64,000 nt of DNA from Chitinophaga varians (GCF_012641275.1 NZ_JABAIA010000002.1:1674001-1738000); one strand, 5' to 3'; positions 50,531 through 59,524 are shown, counted from the first letter of the stretch. The notes: generated from the sequence alone by a model not told the origin. Numbers and translations: made by a program.

Positions 50531-51568
50531 ATGAAAAAATTTTCAGACATCAGACGTTATGAGCTGTACCGCTGGCTGGTACCTGCTTTCTGGCTGTTGA
50601 ACCTATTGCAGGACCTGGTAGAAGGCGCCGGCAACTTCCCGCTGCGGGCGGTGAACGAAACGTGGCTGGCCCTTTATATATCTGTGATCAATTACCGGCT
50701 GTTGGAACATGCCTTGCCGAAACTAAGCTGGAAACGCGCGGGATACGGTTTTTGGGTGTTGTTGTCCTATCTTTTTGCGTATTCCATCGGGCTGTTCCTG
50801 TGGCGCGCGTTCGGCGTCACCCTGCATATATTTACACCCCTGGGCAATCCTATTCCCATACAGGACAGGCTGGGTGCACTGGTGGGCTACAGCGTGGCGG
50901 CAGTGGCGTTCTTTGCCATCATCAGGCATCTTTACAACTACATCAAACTAAAACAACATGCACAACAGCTGCGTATTGTGAGCCAGCAGGCGGAACTGAA
51001 TTACCTGAAATCGCAGACCAACCCTCATTTTTTGTTCAATACGCTGAATAATATCTATTCGCTGGCGCGCGATAAATCAGACCTGGCGCCGGAATCCATT
51101 CTCCGGTTGTCGAAGATGCTACGGTATATGCTATACGAAACCGGAGAGCCGTATATCGCTGTTGAAAAAGACCTGAAGATTATTGATGATTATATCGCGT
51201 TGGAGAAGTTGCGTTATGATGATTCCCTGCGGGTGAATTTTAACCACGACCTGGAAGATATGAAGCAGGCATTGCCTCCGTTGCTACTCATTCCGCTGGT
51301 GGAAAATGCGTTTAAACACGGAGCATCTGAAACAAGAGAGCGTCCTTTTGTAGATATCCATCTCTCCATCAAAAAAAGGCAATTGTTTTTTGTGGTAAAA
51401 AACTCCACAGGAGAGCCGGCAGGCGATGGCGGCTTCAATGCACAGATCGGTCTTTCTAACCTCCGGCGGCAGCTGGAATTGCTCTACACGGATTATCACC
51501 TCGATATACAAAGGGGCGACTATATATTCACCGCCACGTTGAAAATCAATCTTTCAAGCCATGTCTAA
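50531..51568 (+). CDS. LytS/YehU-type sensor histidine kinase
   Basis: This 345-residue kinase has four membrane helices (about residues 15-140) and a His_kinase domain: phospho-acceptor H166 in QTNPHFLFNTLNNIYSLA, then an ATP-binding LIPLVENAFKHG N-box and a C-terminal NAQIGLSNLRRQLELLY G-box. No large extracellular sensor is present. Its stop overlaps the response regulator start by 8 nt. It should phosphorylate the LytTR regulator next to it, which is frameshifted. Confidence 0.9.
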   Translation: MKKFSDIRRYELYRWLVPAFWLLNLLQDLVEGAGNFPLRAVNETWLALYISVINYRLLEHALPKLSWKRAGYGFWVLLSYLFAYSIGLFLWRAFGVTLHIFTPLGNPIPIQDRLGALVGYSVAAVAFFAIIRHLYNYIKLKQHAQQLRIVSQQAELNYLKSQTNPHFLFNTLNNIYSLARDKSDLAPESILRLSKMLRYMLYETGEPYIAVEKDLKIIDDYIALEKLRYDDSLRVNFNHDLEDMKQALPPLLLIPLVENAFKHGASETRERPFVDIHLSIKKRQLFFVVKNSTGEPAGDGGFNAQIGLSNLRRQLELLYTDYHLDIQRGDYIFTATLKINLSSHV

Positions 51569-52221
51569 AATCAAATGTATTGTCATAGAAGACGAACCGC
51601 TGGCAGCGAAAGTGCTCACTGACTATATCTCGCAGGTGCCTTTCCTGGAACTGCAAAAAGTGTTTAAAGACGCGCTGCTGGCATCGGACTTCCTGTTGCA
51701 GCAGCACACGGACCTAATGTTCCTGGATATTCACCTGCCAAGGCTGAAAGGCATGGCCTTTCTGAAGACGCTCGCAGACCCGCCGGCGGTGATCGTTACC
51801 ACGGCCTATCACCAGTATGCAGTGGAGGGTTTTAACCTCAACGTGACAGACTACCTGCTGAAACCTTTTGAGTTTGAACGGTTCCTGACTGCCGTGAATA
51901 AAGTAAGGGTCCGGCGAAGAGCGGGATTTTATTTTCGTCAGTGTGCAAAAACGCAGGGTGCGTATACCGTTTTCAGAAATATTGTATGTAGAAAGCCAAC
52001 GGGAATACATCCGTATTGTGACCACCAAACAGGAATATATTTCCAAAATGGGCACCAGTGAGATAGAAGAGCTATTGCCGGCGCGCACTTTCAAGCGGGT
52101 ACACCGCTCTTTTATTGTGTCTGTCAACAAAATTGAATCTTATACCGCAGAAGAGATCGTCATGCATGGGGTTTCCATCCCGATAGGGCGAGGGTATAAA
52201 GATGTGATCGATGAACTGTGA
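51561..52221 (+). pseudogene. LytTR response regulator split by a frameshift
   Basis: The receiver domain (IVIEDEPLAAKVLTDYISQV, phospho-acceptor D56 in LMFLDIHLP, K in DYLLKPFEF) is in the first frame. After base 51923 the frame runs into nonsense ending at 52061. A second frame carries a complete LytTR DNA-binding domain (VQKRRVRIPFSEILYVESQR ... FKRVHRSFIVSVNKIESY). Removing one G from the GGG at 51923-51925 restores ADFIFVSVQKRRVRIPF and one 219-residue protein. Either the gene is inactive, or this is a sequencing error. The partner kinase gene upstream is intact. Confidence 0.9.
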
Positions 52222-52374
52222 CCGGAGAAAGCATACTGGTTTTCCGGTATAAAAAATACACATCTTACAGGTATTGGTACAGCCCGCAACTGTGCTCAGT
52301 TTTGTAGTTGACATCATCCGGTAATATTTTTCTGAACACGTCACCGGTTATTGATCAATTCAAATAGAGAAGTT

Positions 52375-52977
52375 ATGCATTGTTGTATCCGGCAGGCATT
52401 GATAGTGGCGGGTCTCCTGGTGTCCGGCGTTTCCGGCGTGTCTGCTCAAAAAACACCTGAATACATTTACCCCACCGCTGCATTTAATGAGGCGGAAGTG
52501 GCCAGCCAGATGGAAGATGGCAAGTCCACGATCCTGGGACTGGCCAAACTGAAAAAGAAAGGACGGACCTATTACCCCTGGCAGGGCGACCGTATCCAGT
52601 TGTACCCGGTGACCCCTTACCTGACCGAGTTCCTTGAACTACAGAAAAAATACCGTAAGGGTAAAAAGGTGGCTACCATGAGCAATGCCGTGTTCAGCTA
52701 CCACATCGAAGGAAGGGTGATAGATGAAAACGGGCATTTCGAGTTCAGGGACCTGAAGCCGGGCAAGTACTATATCGTAACCTGGATAGACTATGAGAAG
52801 AGTTATGATTACAAAGTGCAAACCGGTAGGGAAACGGCACTGAATGGCTACGGAGAAATATTATATTCCGTACCTACCTACACCTGGTACACCCACAAAT
52901 ATGCGGTAGAACAGGAAGTGTCCGGCATCGTAGACGTAACCAGCGACGGCAAAATGTCGGCGGTAATCTCCAATTAG
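52375..52977 (+). CDS. Secreted protein with carboxypeptidase-regulatory-like segment
   Basis: A 200-residue exported protein starting at ATG 52375; a TTG-based longer frame is less likely. Signal peptide residues 1-24 (VAGLLVSGVSGVSAQ). The mature part includes GHFEFRDLKPGKYYIVTWID, which resembles the beta-sandwich found in carboxypeptidase-regulatory or prealbumin-like domains. It is polar and Tyr-rich otherwise. Next gene is 12 nt downstream. The function is unknown. Confidence 0.6.
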   Translation: MHCCIRQALIVAGLLVSGVSGVSAQKTPEYIYPTAAFNEAEVASQMEDGKSTILGLAKLKKKGRTYYPWQGDRIQLYPVTPYLTEFLELQKKYRKGKKVATMSNAVFSYHIEGRVIDENGHFEFRDLKPGKYYIVTWIDYEKSYDYKVQTGRETALNGYGEILYSVPTYTWYTHKYAVEQEVSGIVDVTSDGKMSAVISN

Positions 52978-52989
52978 TAAAACAATATC

Positions 52990-53748
52990 ATGAAAAAAAG
53001 CTTCATCCATCTCACTATATGCCTGTTGTTGACGGTCCAGGCGGCCTCGGCCCAAAACGTCAAAATGCGTGACGAGAATTTCAAAAAAGCACTCATCGAA
53101 CAAGGGGTGGACCTGAACGATGACGGCGAAATCCAGTTATCAGAAGCCCTCAAGGTCACGAAACTGTATGTCAACAAGTTCCATATAAGCAACCTGTATG
53201 GCATCAAAAGTTTCGCTAACCTGGAGGAATTCGGTTTTTATGACAACGAGATCAGGGACGCGGATTTATCCGGGATGACCAAATTACGGGCAGTCTATGG
53301 CTGGAACAACCAGCTGCAAAGCCTTAACGTGAAAGGCTGCACGAACCTGGTAACGCTCTATGCGCCGTACAACAAGCTCTCAGTCATAGACCTGGGCGGC
53401 CTGCCCAAACTGAAAGAGCTTCAACTGCACAACAACACGCTGAACGTGGTGGACGTAGGCGGGCACCCGTTGTTGGAAGAGTGCCAGTTGAACGACAACA
53501 TGATGACCGCCTTCCACTTTAAAGGCTCCAATGCCATAAAAAAACTACGGCTGGACAACAACCTGCTGGAAGAGCTGAATGCCACGCCGTTAAAGGACCT
53601 GGAGGAACTGAGCGTGTACAAAAACAGACCCATGACCGTATTAAAAATCTATGGCCTGCGGAAGCTGAAAGAGCTGAGCGCTGATTTTTGCTCGCTGAAC
53701 AACCTCAATATGAGCGGGACTGTCAGCCTGACTAAATTTACCTGGTGA
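52990..53748 (+). CDS. Secreted leucine-rich-repeat-like protein
   Basis: A 252-residue protein with signal peptide (MKKSFIHLTICLLLTVQAAS, then AQ). Residues about 60-250 form LRR-like units of 20-22 residues (LRAVYGWNNQLQSLNVKGCT, LVTLYAPYNKLSVIDLGGLP), with the LxxLxLxxNxL pattern. The N-terminal KALIEQGVDLNDDGEIQLSE resembles an EF-hand or dockerin-like calcium loop. It is probably periplasmic or surface located. It likely forms an operon with the preceding gene, and a role in protein binding is inferred. Confidence 0.7.
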   Translation: MKKSFIHLTICLLLTVQAASAQNVKMRDENFKKALIEQGVDLNDDGEIQLSEALKVTKLYVNKFHISNLYGIKSFANLEEFGFYDNEIRDADLSGMTKLRAVYGWNNQLQSLNVKGCTNLVTLYAPYNKLSVIDLGGLPKLKELQLHNNTLNVVDVGGHPLLEECQLNDNMMTAFHFKGSNAIKKLRLDNNLLEELNATPLKDLEELSVYKNRPMTVLKIYGLRKLKELSADFCSLNNLNMSGTVSLTKFTW

Positions 53749-53756
53749 TATTATTC

Positions 53757-54149
53757 TTACCTGACCACGGTGGCTTCAAACTCTATGCTCAACGTCTCAA
53801 AGAGCGCTTTCACTTCCGTTAGCGTCAGCGCTGTCTGTACCCTGTGTTTGGCTACCCAATCCTTGTAATCATCAAAGCAGGTATTCACAAACGTGTCAGA
53901 AGAGGTGGTGTAAACAGTGAGACGTACGATGCCGCTGCAGGTGTATCCAGCCTGGTGGATTACCTGTTCGAGGTTTTGCAGGGCAATATGCAGCTGCGTT
54001 TGCATGTCTGCAGTGGATGACGTGCCATCGGGCAGCACGGCCGCCTGGCCGGCGCAATAAAGTGTACTGTTTACCTGCTTCACTTCAACAGCCTGCGCAT
54101 AACCGCGTTCATCCTGCCATTTCCACGGATTAATGATTCGTTTCTCCAT
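53757..54149 (-). CDS. RidA family protein
   Basis: This 130-residue protein from ATG 54147-54149 belongs to the RidA/YjgF/UK114 family, which hydrolyses reactive enamines. It contains VEVKQVNSTLYCAGQAAVLP, TQLHIALQNLEQVIHQAGYT and VRLTVYTT, with a C-terminal FETLSIEFEATVVR. The usual IxRxxLx-type arginine motif is changed, so activity is uncertain. A Crp-like regulator is encoded just upstream in the same direction. Confidence 0.8.
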   Translation of the reverse strand: MEKRIINPWKWQDERGYAQAVEVKQVNSTLYCAGQAAVLPDGTSSTADMQTQLHIALQNLEQVIHQAGYTCSGIVRLTVYTTSSDTFVNTCFDDYKDWVAKHRVQTALTLTEVKALFETLSIEFEATVVR

Positions 54150-54251
54150 TGTAATAGTTTGATATTGAAAAAATATACCCTGCAAAGGTGGGCAGGATAG
54201 CATTCTTTTCGTGTGACAAACCTCACTATTTTGAAACGGCTGAAAATATGG

Positions 54252-54821
54252 TTAAGAAGTATGTCCCAGTCTGCTGAGGGTTTCACGGGAAACGCCCAGG
54301 TAAGAGGCCAGCAGGGTTTTAGGCACTCTTTGCAACAGTGCCGGATACCGCTGTAGGAGCTGCTCATAGCGTTGTTTGGCGTTGGAGGTCAGGAAAGACA
54401 AGATGCGCCGCTGGGAACCAATATGGCCGCCGTTGGCTTTCTGCAGGAAAAAGTGTTCCATCTTTTGCAGACCGGCGCAGAGTTTTTGGTAGTTTTCCAG
54501 GGTAAGGCAGTATACTTCCGTGTCTTCCAGGCATTGCAGCGACATACCGGCTTTTGTTCGGGTAAAATAGGCCTCAAAGTCGCTTTCCCACCAGTCTTCC
54601 ATCGCAAAGGACACAATGTGTTGTTTCCCTGAATCATCGTGGTACATCAGGGTTAAAAGCCCTGAAACAACAAAATAGGAATACCGGACACTCTCACCGG
54701 TCTGGAAGAGGAATTCCTTTTTCCTGAGACTTTTAACGGTGAAATGGGAATGCACAAATGCAAACTCTTCGTCAGTAAGGAGGACTATTTTTTCTATATG
54801 TAGCCTCAGCTTTTCCTGCAT
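54252..54821 (-). CDS. Crp/Fnr-type transcriptional regulator
   Basis: This 189-residue regulator has an N-terminal cyclic-nucleotide-binding-like domain (KKEFLFQTGESVRYSYFVVS, YHDDSGKQHIVSFAMEDWW) and a C-terminal helix-turn-helix (VPKTLLASYLGVSRETLSRL). The Arg/Glu ligand residues for cAMP are not conserved, so it probably senses something else. It might control the RidA gene 102 nt downstream. Confidence 0.85.
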   Translation of the reverse strand: MQEKLRLHIEKIVLLTDEEFAFVHSHFTVKSLRKKEFLFQTGESVRYSYFVVSGLLTLMYHDDSGKQHIVSFAMEDWWESDFEAYFTRTKAGMSLQCLEDTEVYCLTLENYQKLCAGLQKMEHFFLQKANGGHIGSQRRILSFLTSNAKQRYEQLLQRYPALLQRVPKTLLASYLGVSRETLSRLGHTS

Positions 54822-54960
54822 ATATGAAAGATAGGATGAGCCCCAAAGTTAACAGTATCCCGGTCAGCGGAAAAATCCCTTTTTTACGGGATACGGTGGC
54901 GAAGAATTAAGGTGTACTTTGATGGAGAATTGTTTCTCTAACGCCTCAAATAGAAAAGCC

Positions 54961-55128
54961 ATGAAAAAGAAAATGCATTTGCAAAAACTCGTTTTAAGCA
55001 AAAAAATTGTTGCGCGATTGAGCACGCCACAAACCGGTGATGTGGCCGGCCGCAGGATTTCTGATCCGTTGACGGAAAATCCCTGTGACCCTGTGCACAG
55101 CATGTTGCTTTGCACGCGTGCCTGCTAA
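54961..55128 (+). CDS. Class I lanthipeptide-like RiPP precursor (orphan)
   Basis: This 55-residue peptide starts at ATG 54961 and begins KKKMHLQKLVLSKKIVARLS, a typical leader of Bacteroidota class I lanthipeptide precursors (K-x-L-x-KLxLxKKTIARL). The likely core, from about residue 20 on, is rich in Ser/Thr with three Cys (ENPCDP, LLCTRAC). Dehydration and Cys addition would give lanthionine rings. No LanB/LanC or protease genes lie nearby. An earlier in-frame ATG at 54919 would add 14 residues not typical for the leader. It is followed by a terminator. Confidence 0.65.
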   Translation: MKKKMHLQKLVLSKKIVARLSTPQTGDVAGRRISDPLTENPCDPVHSMLLCTRAC

Positions 55129-55138
55129 AAAGAAAATT

Positions 55139-55170
55139 AATACCGGGGTAAAAGCATTACCCCGGTATTT
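55139..55170 (+). terminator. Terminator of the lanthipeptide-like gene
   Basis: AATACCGGGGTAA and TTACCCCGGTATT form an almost perfect stem with a short loop and T-run, 11 nt after the stop codon. It sits between convergent genes. Confidence 0.8.
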
Positions 55171-55178
55171 TCATCAAA

Positions 55179-55625
55179 CTAGGCTTTCCACCAGTTGTAA
55201 TAATTGTGTTCATTGTCCACTTCAAATCCTGTTCTGGGGTACAGCTGATTGCCGATAACGTTGGTTTTCTCTGTTTCCAGCAGCAGGCCGCAGGCGTTGG
55301 TTTCATCACAGAAGGCTTTGCAGCGGTCGATGATCATCACGGAAAGACCGCGGCCTCTGTAATTGGGGTCAACAAAGAGATCGCTCAACAGCCACTGGCG
55401 CTCGAGTTTTTTGTAGTGAAAGAGGGAGTAGAGCTGGGCAAACCCTACGGCTTTGCCATCTACCAGGGCCAGGAAAGTGTCTGATTCCCCATTGGCGATC
55501 CTTTCCCGTAAGAAATTTTTCCCCTTTTCAAGGTCTGATGGCTGGCGGTAAAAGATGCGGTAATTGTTGAATAATTCCGCGAATTCATCGAGATGCTCCA
55601 TCCCTGCTTTGACAATTTGTACCAT
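55179..55625 (-). CDS. GNAT N-acetyltransferase
   Basis: This 148-residue GNAT transfers an acetyl group from acetyl-CoA to an amine. The acetyl-CoA loop is YRGRGLSVMIIDRC, following the strand WLLSDLFVDP. The N-terminal part has HLDEFAELFNNYRIFYRQPS. The substrate is unknown. It is convergent with the RiPP precursor; modification of the peptide is possible but speculative. Confidence 0.85.
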   Translation of the reverse strand: MVQIVKAGMEHLDEFAELFNNYRIFYRQPSDLEKGKNFLRERIANGESDTFLALVDGKAVGFAQLYSLFHYKKLERQWLLSDLFVDPNYRGRGLSVMIIDRCKAFCDETNACGLLLETEKTNVIGNQLYPRTGFEVDNEHNYYNWWKA

Positions 55626-55661
55626 TTCTTATGATTTAGTGTTTGAGTTATCAGTCATGTA

Positions 55662-56402
55662 TCATCTTACCGCTATCGACTCATTCCAGTAGTAACCGTC
55701 AGGGGTGGGTCTTTGGCCGAATACGGCCGTGCCTACACGAACAATGGTAGCGCCTTCTTCAATAGCCGTTTCCAGATCGCCGCTCATGCCCATGGAAAGC
55801 TCCTCCATGGCTACGCGGGGAATGGCGGCGGCAATGATCTGCTGCTGCAATGATTTCAGCAGGCGGAAACACTGCCTTACTTTGTCCGTTTCCGCGCTTA
55901 ACAGCCCGATGGTCATCAGTCCTTTTATATGCAGGGTACTCAGGCGGGATACCTGTTCCACCAGTTGCAGCGCGCCTTCGGGAGAAATGCCGAATTTGCT
56001 TTCTTCGCCGGAAGTGTTTACCTGTATCAGCACGTCCAGCTGTTTATTTTCTGAGAGCAGCCGCTGATGCAGTTTTTCGGCCAGCTCCAGGCGGCCCATC
56101 GATTGTACACAGGTCACTTCATATTTCAGGATATCTTTGATTTTGTTGGTTTGCAGATGTCCGATGAAATGATTTTCATGGGGGATGGTTTTTAAGGCCT
56201 CGTATTTTTCTTTCAGCTCCTGTACCTTGTTTTCTGCCATCAGCGTATGCCCGGCGAGCAGGGCGGTTTTGATCCGTTCTGCGGGAACGGTTTTGGTGGC
56301 CAGCAGCAGTTTAACGCTGCCGGTGCCCCGCTGACTGTTGATACAGGCCTGTTGTATCCTGCTGTTTATTTTTTGGAGATTGTTTATTATTTCGTCCGTC
56401 AT
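55662..56402 (-). CDS. yggS: YggS family pyridoxal phosphate homeostasis protein
   Basis: This 246-residue protein binds PLP through K37 (LLLATKTVPAERI) and buffers free PLP. It contains HFIGHLQTNKIKDILKYEVT, QSMGRLELAEKLH, VLIQVNTSGEESKFGI, LSMGMSGDLETAIEEGAT and TIVRVGTAVFG, all conserved in the family. It overlaps the upstream AAA ATPase gene by 4 nt, which is not the usual YggS context. Confidence 0.9.
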   Translation of the reverse strand: MTDEIINNLQKINSRIQQACINSQRGTGSVKLLLATKTVPAERIKTALLAGHTLMAENKVQELKEKYEALKTIPHENHFIGHLQTNKIKDILKYEVTCVQSMGRLELAEKLHQRLLSENKQLDVLIQVNTSGEESKFGISPEGALQLVEQVSRLSTLHIKGLMTIGLLSAETDKVRQCFRLLKSLQQQIIAAAIPRVAMEELSMGMSGDLETAIEEGATIVRVGTAVFGQRPTPDGYYWNESIAVR

Positions 56403-57121
56403 ACGTCCACTTTTGGAGCTGTTGCCTCCAGGTGTGCGATCAGTGCGGCTTTTACCTGTGTGAAAACATTATCTCTGGCTTCCGCGAAGGAGATGCCTGT
56501 TTTCCGTTGTATATGCCGCATGTGCTCCGGAAAGCGGGACAACAGCGTGTCATAATAGGTGTTTAATTCTGCCGGGGAAGGCATCTCAAACGGAATGTTG
56601 AGCTGAAACCTTCTGATCAGCGCTTTGTCAATTATATCCACATGGTTGGTAGCGCAGAGCAGCAGCGCTTTTTCCGGGAAGTAGTCGATCAGCTGAATGA
56701 GCGTATTGACGAGGCGTCTCATTTCCCCTACGTCGCGGTCGTCGTTCCCGCGGGCTTTGCCGATCTGGTCAAACTCATCTAAAAACAATACCGCTTTTTC
56801 GCGTGCGGCCTTGTCAAACACTGCTTTAATATTTTGCGAGGTTTCACCGATGCGGGCACAGATGATATTGCTGAGATTGAGGATGAACAGCGGTTTTCCC
56901 AGGGCATGCGCGATAGCTTTGGCCGTGGTGGTTTTACCGCAGCCGGAAGCGCCGTGCAGCAGTATTTTATTATTGACCGGCAGACCGAACTGCTGTAGTT
57001 CTTCCACGTAATAATGTTCTTTGATCAGCTGTCCGATGGCTTTCCGTTTTTCTTCATGCAGGAACACATCTTCCAGCCGGGTGGTTTCTTTGTCCGTAAT
57101 AATCAGATCGTAAATATTCAT
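56399..57121 (-). CDS. AAA family ATPase, single domain
   Basis: This 240-residue AAA ATPase starts at ATG 57119-57121. It has Walker A HGASGCGKTT, Walker B AVLFLDEFD, sensor-1 LLLCATNHVD, and an arginine finger pair in ALIRRFQLNI. The N-terminal 40 residues (DLIITDKETTRLEDVFLHEE) resemble FtsH/spastin-type AAA linkers. No protease domain. Such small AAA proteins often serve as chaperones or in conflict systems. Here it overlaps yggS, so the two are co-translated. Confidence 0.8.
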   Translation of the reverse strand: MNIYDLIITDKETTRLEDVFLHEEKRKAIGQLIKEHYYVEELQQFGLPVNNKILLHGASGCGKTTTAKAIAHALGKPLFILNLSNIICARIGETSQNIKAVFDKAAREKAVLFLDEFDQIGKARGNDDRDVGEMRRLVNTLIQLIDYFPEKALLLCATNHVDIIDKALIRRFQLNIPFEMPSPAELNTYYDTLLSRFPEHMRHIQRKTGISFAEARDNVFTQVKAALIAHLEATAPKVDV

Positions 57122-57187
57122 GGCGGCTAAAGCAGTTTTTATGTTGGGAAATACTCCTGATGGCGCCGGGACCATCAGGAGTTTTTA

Positions 57188-57418
57188 TTACTTCAGATCG
57201 TCGATAGACGCCCCAAAGTTAATGTGTAGCACGTTCCCGTTAGCCAACACCAGCGCCGGAACGGATTTTACACCTGCTGCCGCTGCTTTCCCGATTCCCG
57301 CCTTGTCCGTGCCCAGGTGGACAACCTCCACCTGCTCTTTCGGAATCAGGTTTAAAATATCTTGTTCTGCGCTAATGCATACAGGACAACCTGCGTGATA
57401 AAAAACTGCCTTTTCCAT
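57188..57418 (-). CDS. Thioredoxin-like protein
   Basis: This 76-residue glutaredoxin/thioredoxin-fold protein has the redox motif CPVC (FYHAGCPVCISAEQDIL) and the cis-Pro segment KSVPALVLANG. It is small and without signal peptide, so it is cytoplasmic. It might transfer electrons to a reductase or act as a thiol donor. It is upstream of the AAA gene in the same direction with a 66-nt gap. Confidence 0.8.
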   Translation of the reverse strand: MEKAVFYHAGCPVCISAEQDILNLIPKEQVEVVHLGTDKAGIGKAAAAGVKSVPALVLANGNVLHINFGASIDDLK

Positions 57419-57557
57419 GATGTTCGGATTGTGTTGATTGCATAATTGCGACCTAAAGGTACCGGCCTGCCGGATGATACAGGTGGTCCAGATTCCACAA
57501 ATAGGGGTGGTCCAGTTTTGAAAAAAGGTTAACTTGAGGATGTTAAATCTACCCGAT

Positions 57558-58235
57558 ATGAGTCAGGCCAATCCTATCATCGCTTCCTGGCATGCCAATG
57601 CAGACCAATGGATCGCTACCATCGACCATGGTGAAATAGAATCAAGGATGCTCGTCACCAACGACGCGATTGTCCGCACGATGACAAGTTACCCGCTGAC
57701 TTCTGTGCTGGACATCGGCTGCGGTGAAGGGTGGCTCACCCGCGCGCTGCAGCACAAAGGCCTGCAAGCCACCGGCGTAGACACCGTGGCGGCGCTGATA
57801 GACAACGCAAGGGAGAAAGGCGGCGGCAGCTACGCCGTGGCCAGCTTCCATGACATCGCCACCGGCGTTTATACAGTACACAAAAAGTTTGATGCGGCGG
57901 TCATTAATTTTGCGCTGCTGGACCAGGCGGATACGGAAGCATTGTTGCAAAACATCTATCGTGTGGTGACAGACAGTGGACTGGTGTTCATCCAAACACT
58001 GCACCCGCTGGTGATTGCCCGGCAGGAACCTTATGTTTCGGGATGGAAGGAGGGCAGCTGGAATGGCATGAAACGGGAATTCGTACAGCCCTACCAGTGG
58101 TATTTCAGAACGATGGAAGACTGGATACGGCTGTTTACAGACGCGGGCCTGACGCTGAAACAACTGGTGGAACCGCTACATCCGGATACGCAAGTCCCTG
58201 TGTCGGTGATATTTGTATTGCAGGTATCGGCTTAG
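57558..58235 (+). CDS. SAM-dependent methyltransferase, class I
   Basis: This 225-residue methyltransferase has motif I VLDIGCGEGWLTRAL, motif II in GVDTVAALIDNARE, and FDAAVINFALLDQAD as motif III-like. The start is taken at ATG 57558 (MSQANPIIASWHANADQW), with ATG 57540 and TTG 57534 as alternatives. The substrate is unknown. It is convergent with, and overlaps by 4 nt, the next gene. Confidence 0.8.
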   Translation: MSQANPIIASWHANADQWIATIDHGEIESRMLVTNDAIVRTMTSYPLTSVLDIGCGEGWLTRALQHKGLQATGVDTVAALIDNAREKGGGSYAVASFHDIATGVYTVHKKFDAAVINFALLDQADTEALLQNIYRVVTDSGLVFIQTLHPLVIARQEPYVSGWKEGSWNGMKREFVQPYQWYFRTMEDWIRLFTDAGLTLKQLVEPLHPDTQVPVSVIFVLQVSA

Positions 58236-58777
58236 AAAAAGATATCGTCCCTGTTGCAGTGCCATTTCGGGCCCTGTGCCGGCCGTATGCAAGTCCCCAT
58301 GTAATATTTGTTTTTCACAATCGGGCTATAGGTAACCCTTCCCCATTTTCTGATTTTCGTAACGAGCTGTCCGTCGCCATAAACCAATTGCCTGGTCTCA
58401 TCTGCCTTTTTGCATTTAGGACAAATGGTTTTACCGGTGCTGTCTGTTCCGGTGGGCGACGGAACAGGAATGGTGAGCTGCATAGTGTCAAGGGTGTCGG
58501 TCAGTTCAACATGCTGAAGGTACATATCGGCGCCCATGCCGAATTCTGTATAGTGAATATCCACCTGTTTAGGTATACGGTCCGGGAAAGTATAGGTAAA
58601 TGTCCCTTGTGCGCTAATGTTACTTCTGCCAATAATCTTTCCTTTGCTTTTCACGACGACCTGGGAAAAGGTATGGTCATAATCCCAGGACTTATCGGCC
58701 ATGAGACGGCCGGAAACCACTTTTTTACCGGGTGGCGTTGGCAGGAACAGGAGTATAAACAGGAGGCGGTAGATCAT
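58232..58777 (-). CDS. Exported protein with CPKC zinc-ribbon-like motif
   Basis: A 181-residue protein with a signal-like N-terminus (MIYRLLFILLFLPTPPGKKV). The mature part has beta-rich features and ICPKCKKADETRQLVYGDGQ, a CxxC pair that may bind zinc with two further Cys (GTCIRP, WHCNRDD). No family recognised. It overlaps the end of the methyltransferase gene. Confidence 0.5.
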   Translation of the reverse strand: MIYRLLFILLFLPTPPGKKVVSGRLMADKSWDYDHTFSQVVVKSKGKIIGRSNISAQGTFTYTFPDRIPKQVDIHYTEFGMGADMYLQHVELTDTLDTMQLTIPVPSPTGTDSTGKTICPKCKKADETRQLVYGDGQLVTKIRKWGRVTYSPIVKNKYYMGTCIRPAQGPKWHCNRDDIFF

Positions 58778-58982
58778 ATTTCAAATTTACCGAATAATTC
58801 TACTGCCAGCGTAGCAAAATAACGGGAATAAATTTCTTACCTTTATTGGATGCTGGATATTGTAATAGCGTAGTTACCGGCTCTCCGCCGGTAATTTACA
58901 TACGAATGCTTTAAGGAAAAACATTTATACACACCTGTTATGCCATGACTCAACCTGGCGTCAGGACAATTATTATCTGGCA

Positions 58983-59498
58983 ATGAATACAAACCAATAT
59001 ATCATCAGAAAAGAAAAAATATCCGATATCCCGCAAATAGATCATGTAACCCGGTCAGCATTCCTATCTGCGGCCCATTCCAGCGGTACTGAGCCGTTGA
59101 TCATCCACGCGCTGCGCGCCAGTGGACAGTTAACGTTGTCACTGGTGGCGGAAGAAAACGGTACGTTGACCGGCCATGTCGCCATTTCTCCGGTGGAAAT
59201 ATCTTCCAGGGAAAATGGCTGGTTCGGTCTGGGACCGGTGTCTGTTGTGCCCGAACGGCAGGGGGCCGGCATCGGCACGGCGCTGATCAAAGCGGCGTTG
59301 GCGGCATTGGAACAGCTGCCGGCAAAAGGCTGTGTGGTATTGGGAGACCCGGCGTACTACGGCCGGTTTGGTTTTAAGGCTGATGCACGGCTGCGGTATC
59401 CGGAAGCGCCGGCGGAGTATTTCCAGGTATTGGCGTTTGACGGAATAGTGCCTACGGGTGAGGTGCAATACCATGCATCTTTTTATGTCACAGAATAA
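58983..59498 (+). CDS. GNAT N-acetyltransferase, YhbS-like
   Basis: This 171-residue GNAT has LGPVSVVPERQGAGIGTALI as acetyl-CoA loop and GCVVLGDPAYYGRFGFKADA as the C-terminal motif of the YhbS group. It is cytoplasmic with unknown substrate. It is monocistronic. Confidence 0.85.
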   Translation: MNTNQYIIRKEKISDIPQIDHVTRSAFLSAAHSSGTEPLIIHALRASGQLTLSLVAEENGTLTGHVAISPVEISSRENGWFGLGPVSVVPERQGAGIGTALIKAALAALEQLPAKGCVVLGDPAYYGRFGFKADARLRYPEAPAEYFQVLAFDGIVPTGEVQYHASFYVTE

Positions 59499-59524
59499 GC
59501 CCGGAAATCAATATTTATAGTGAC

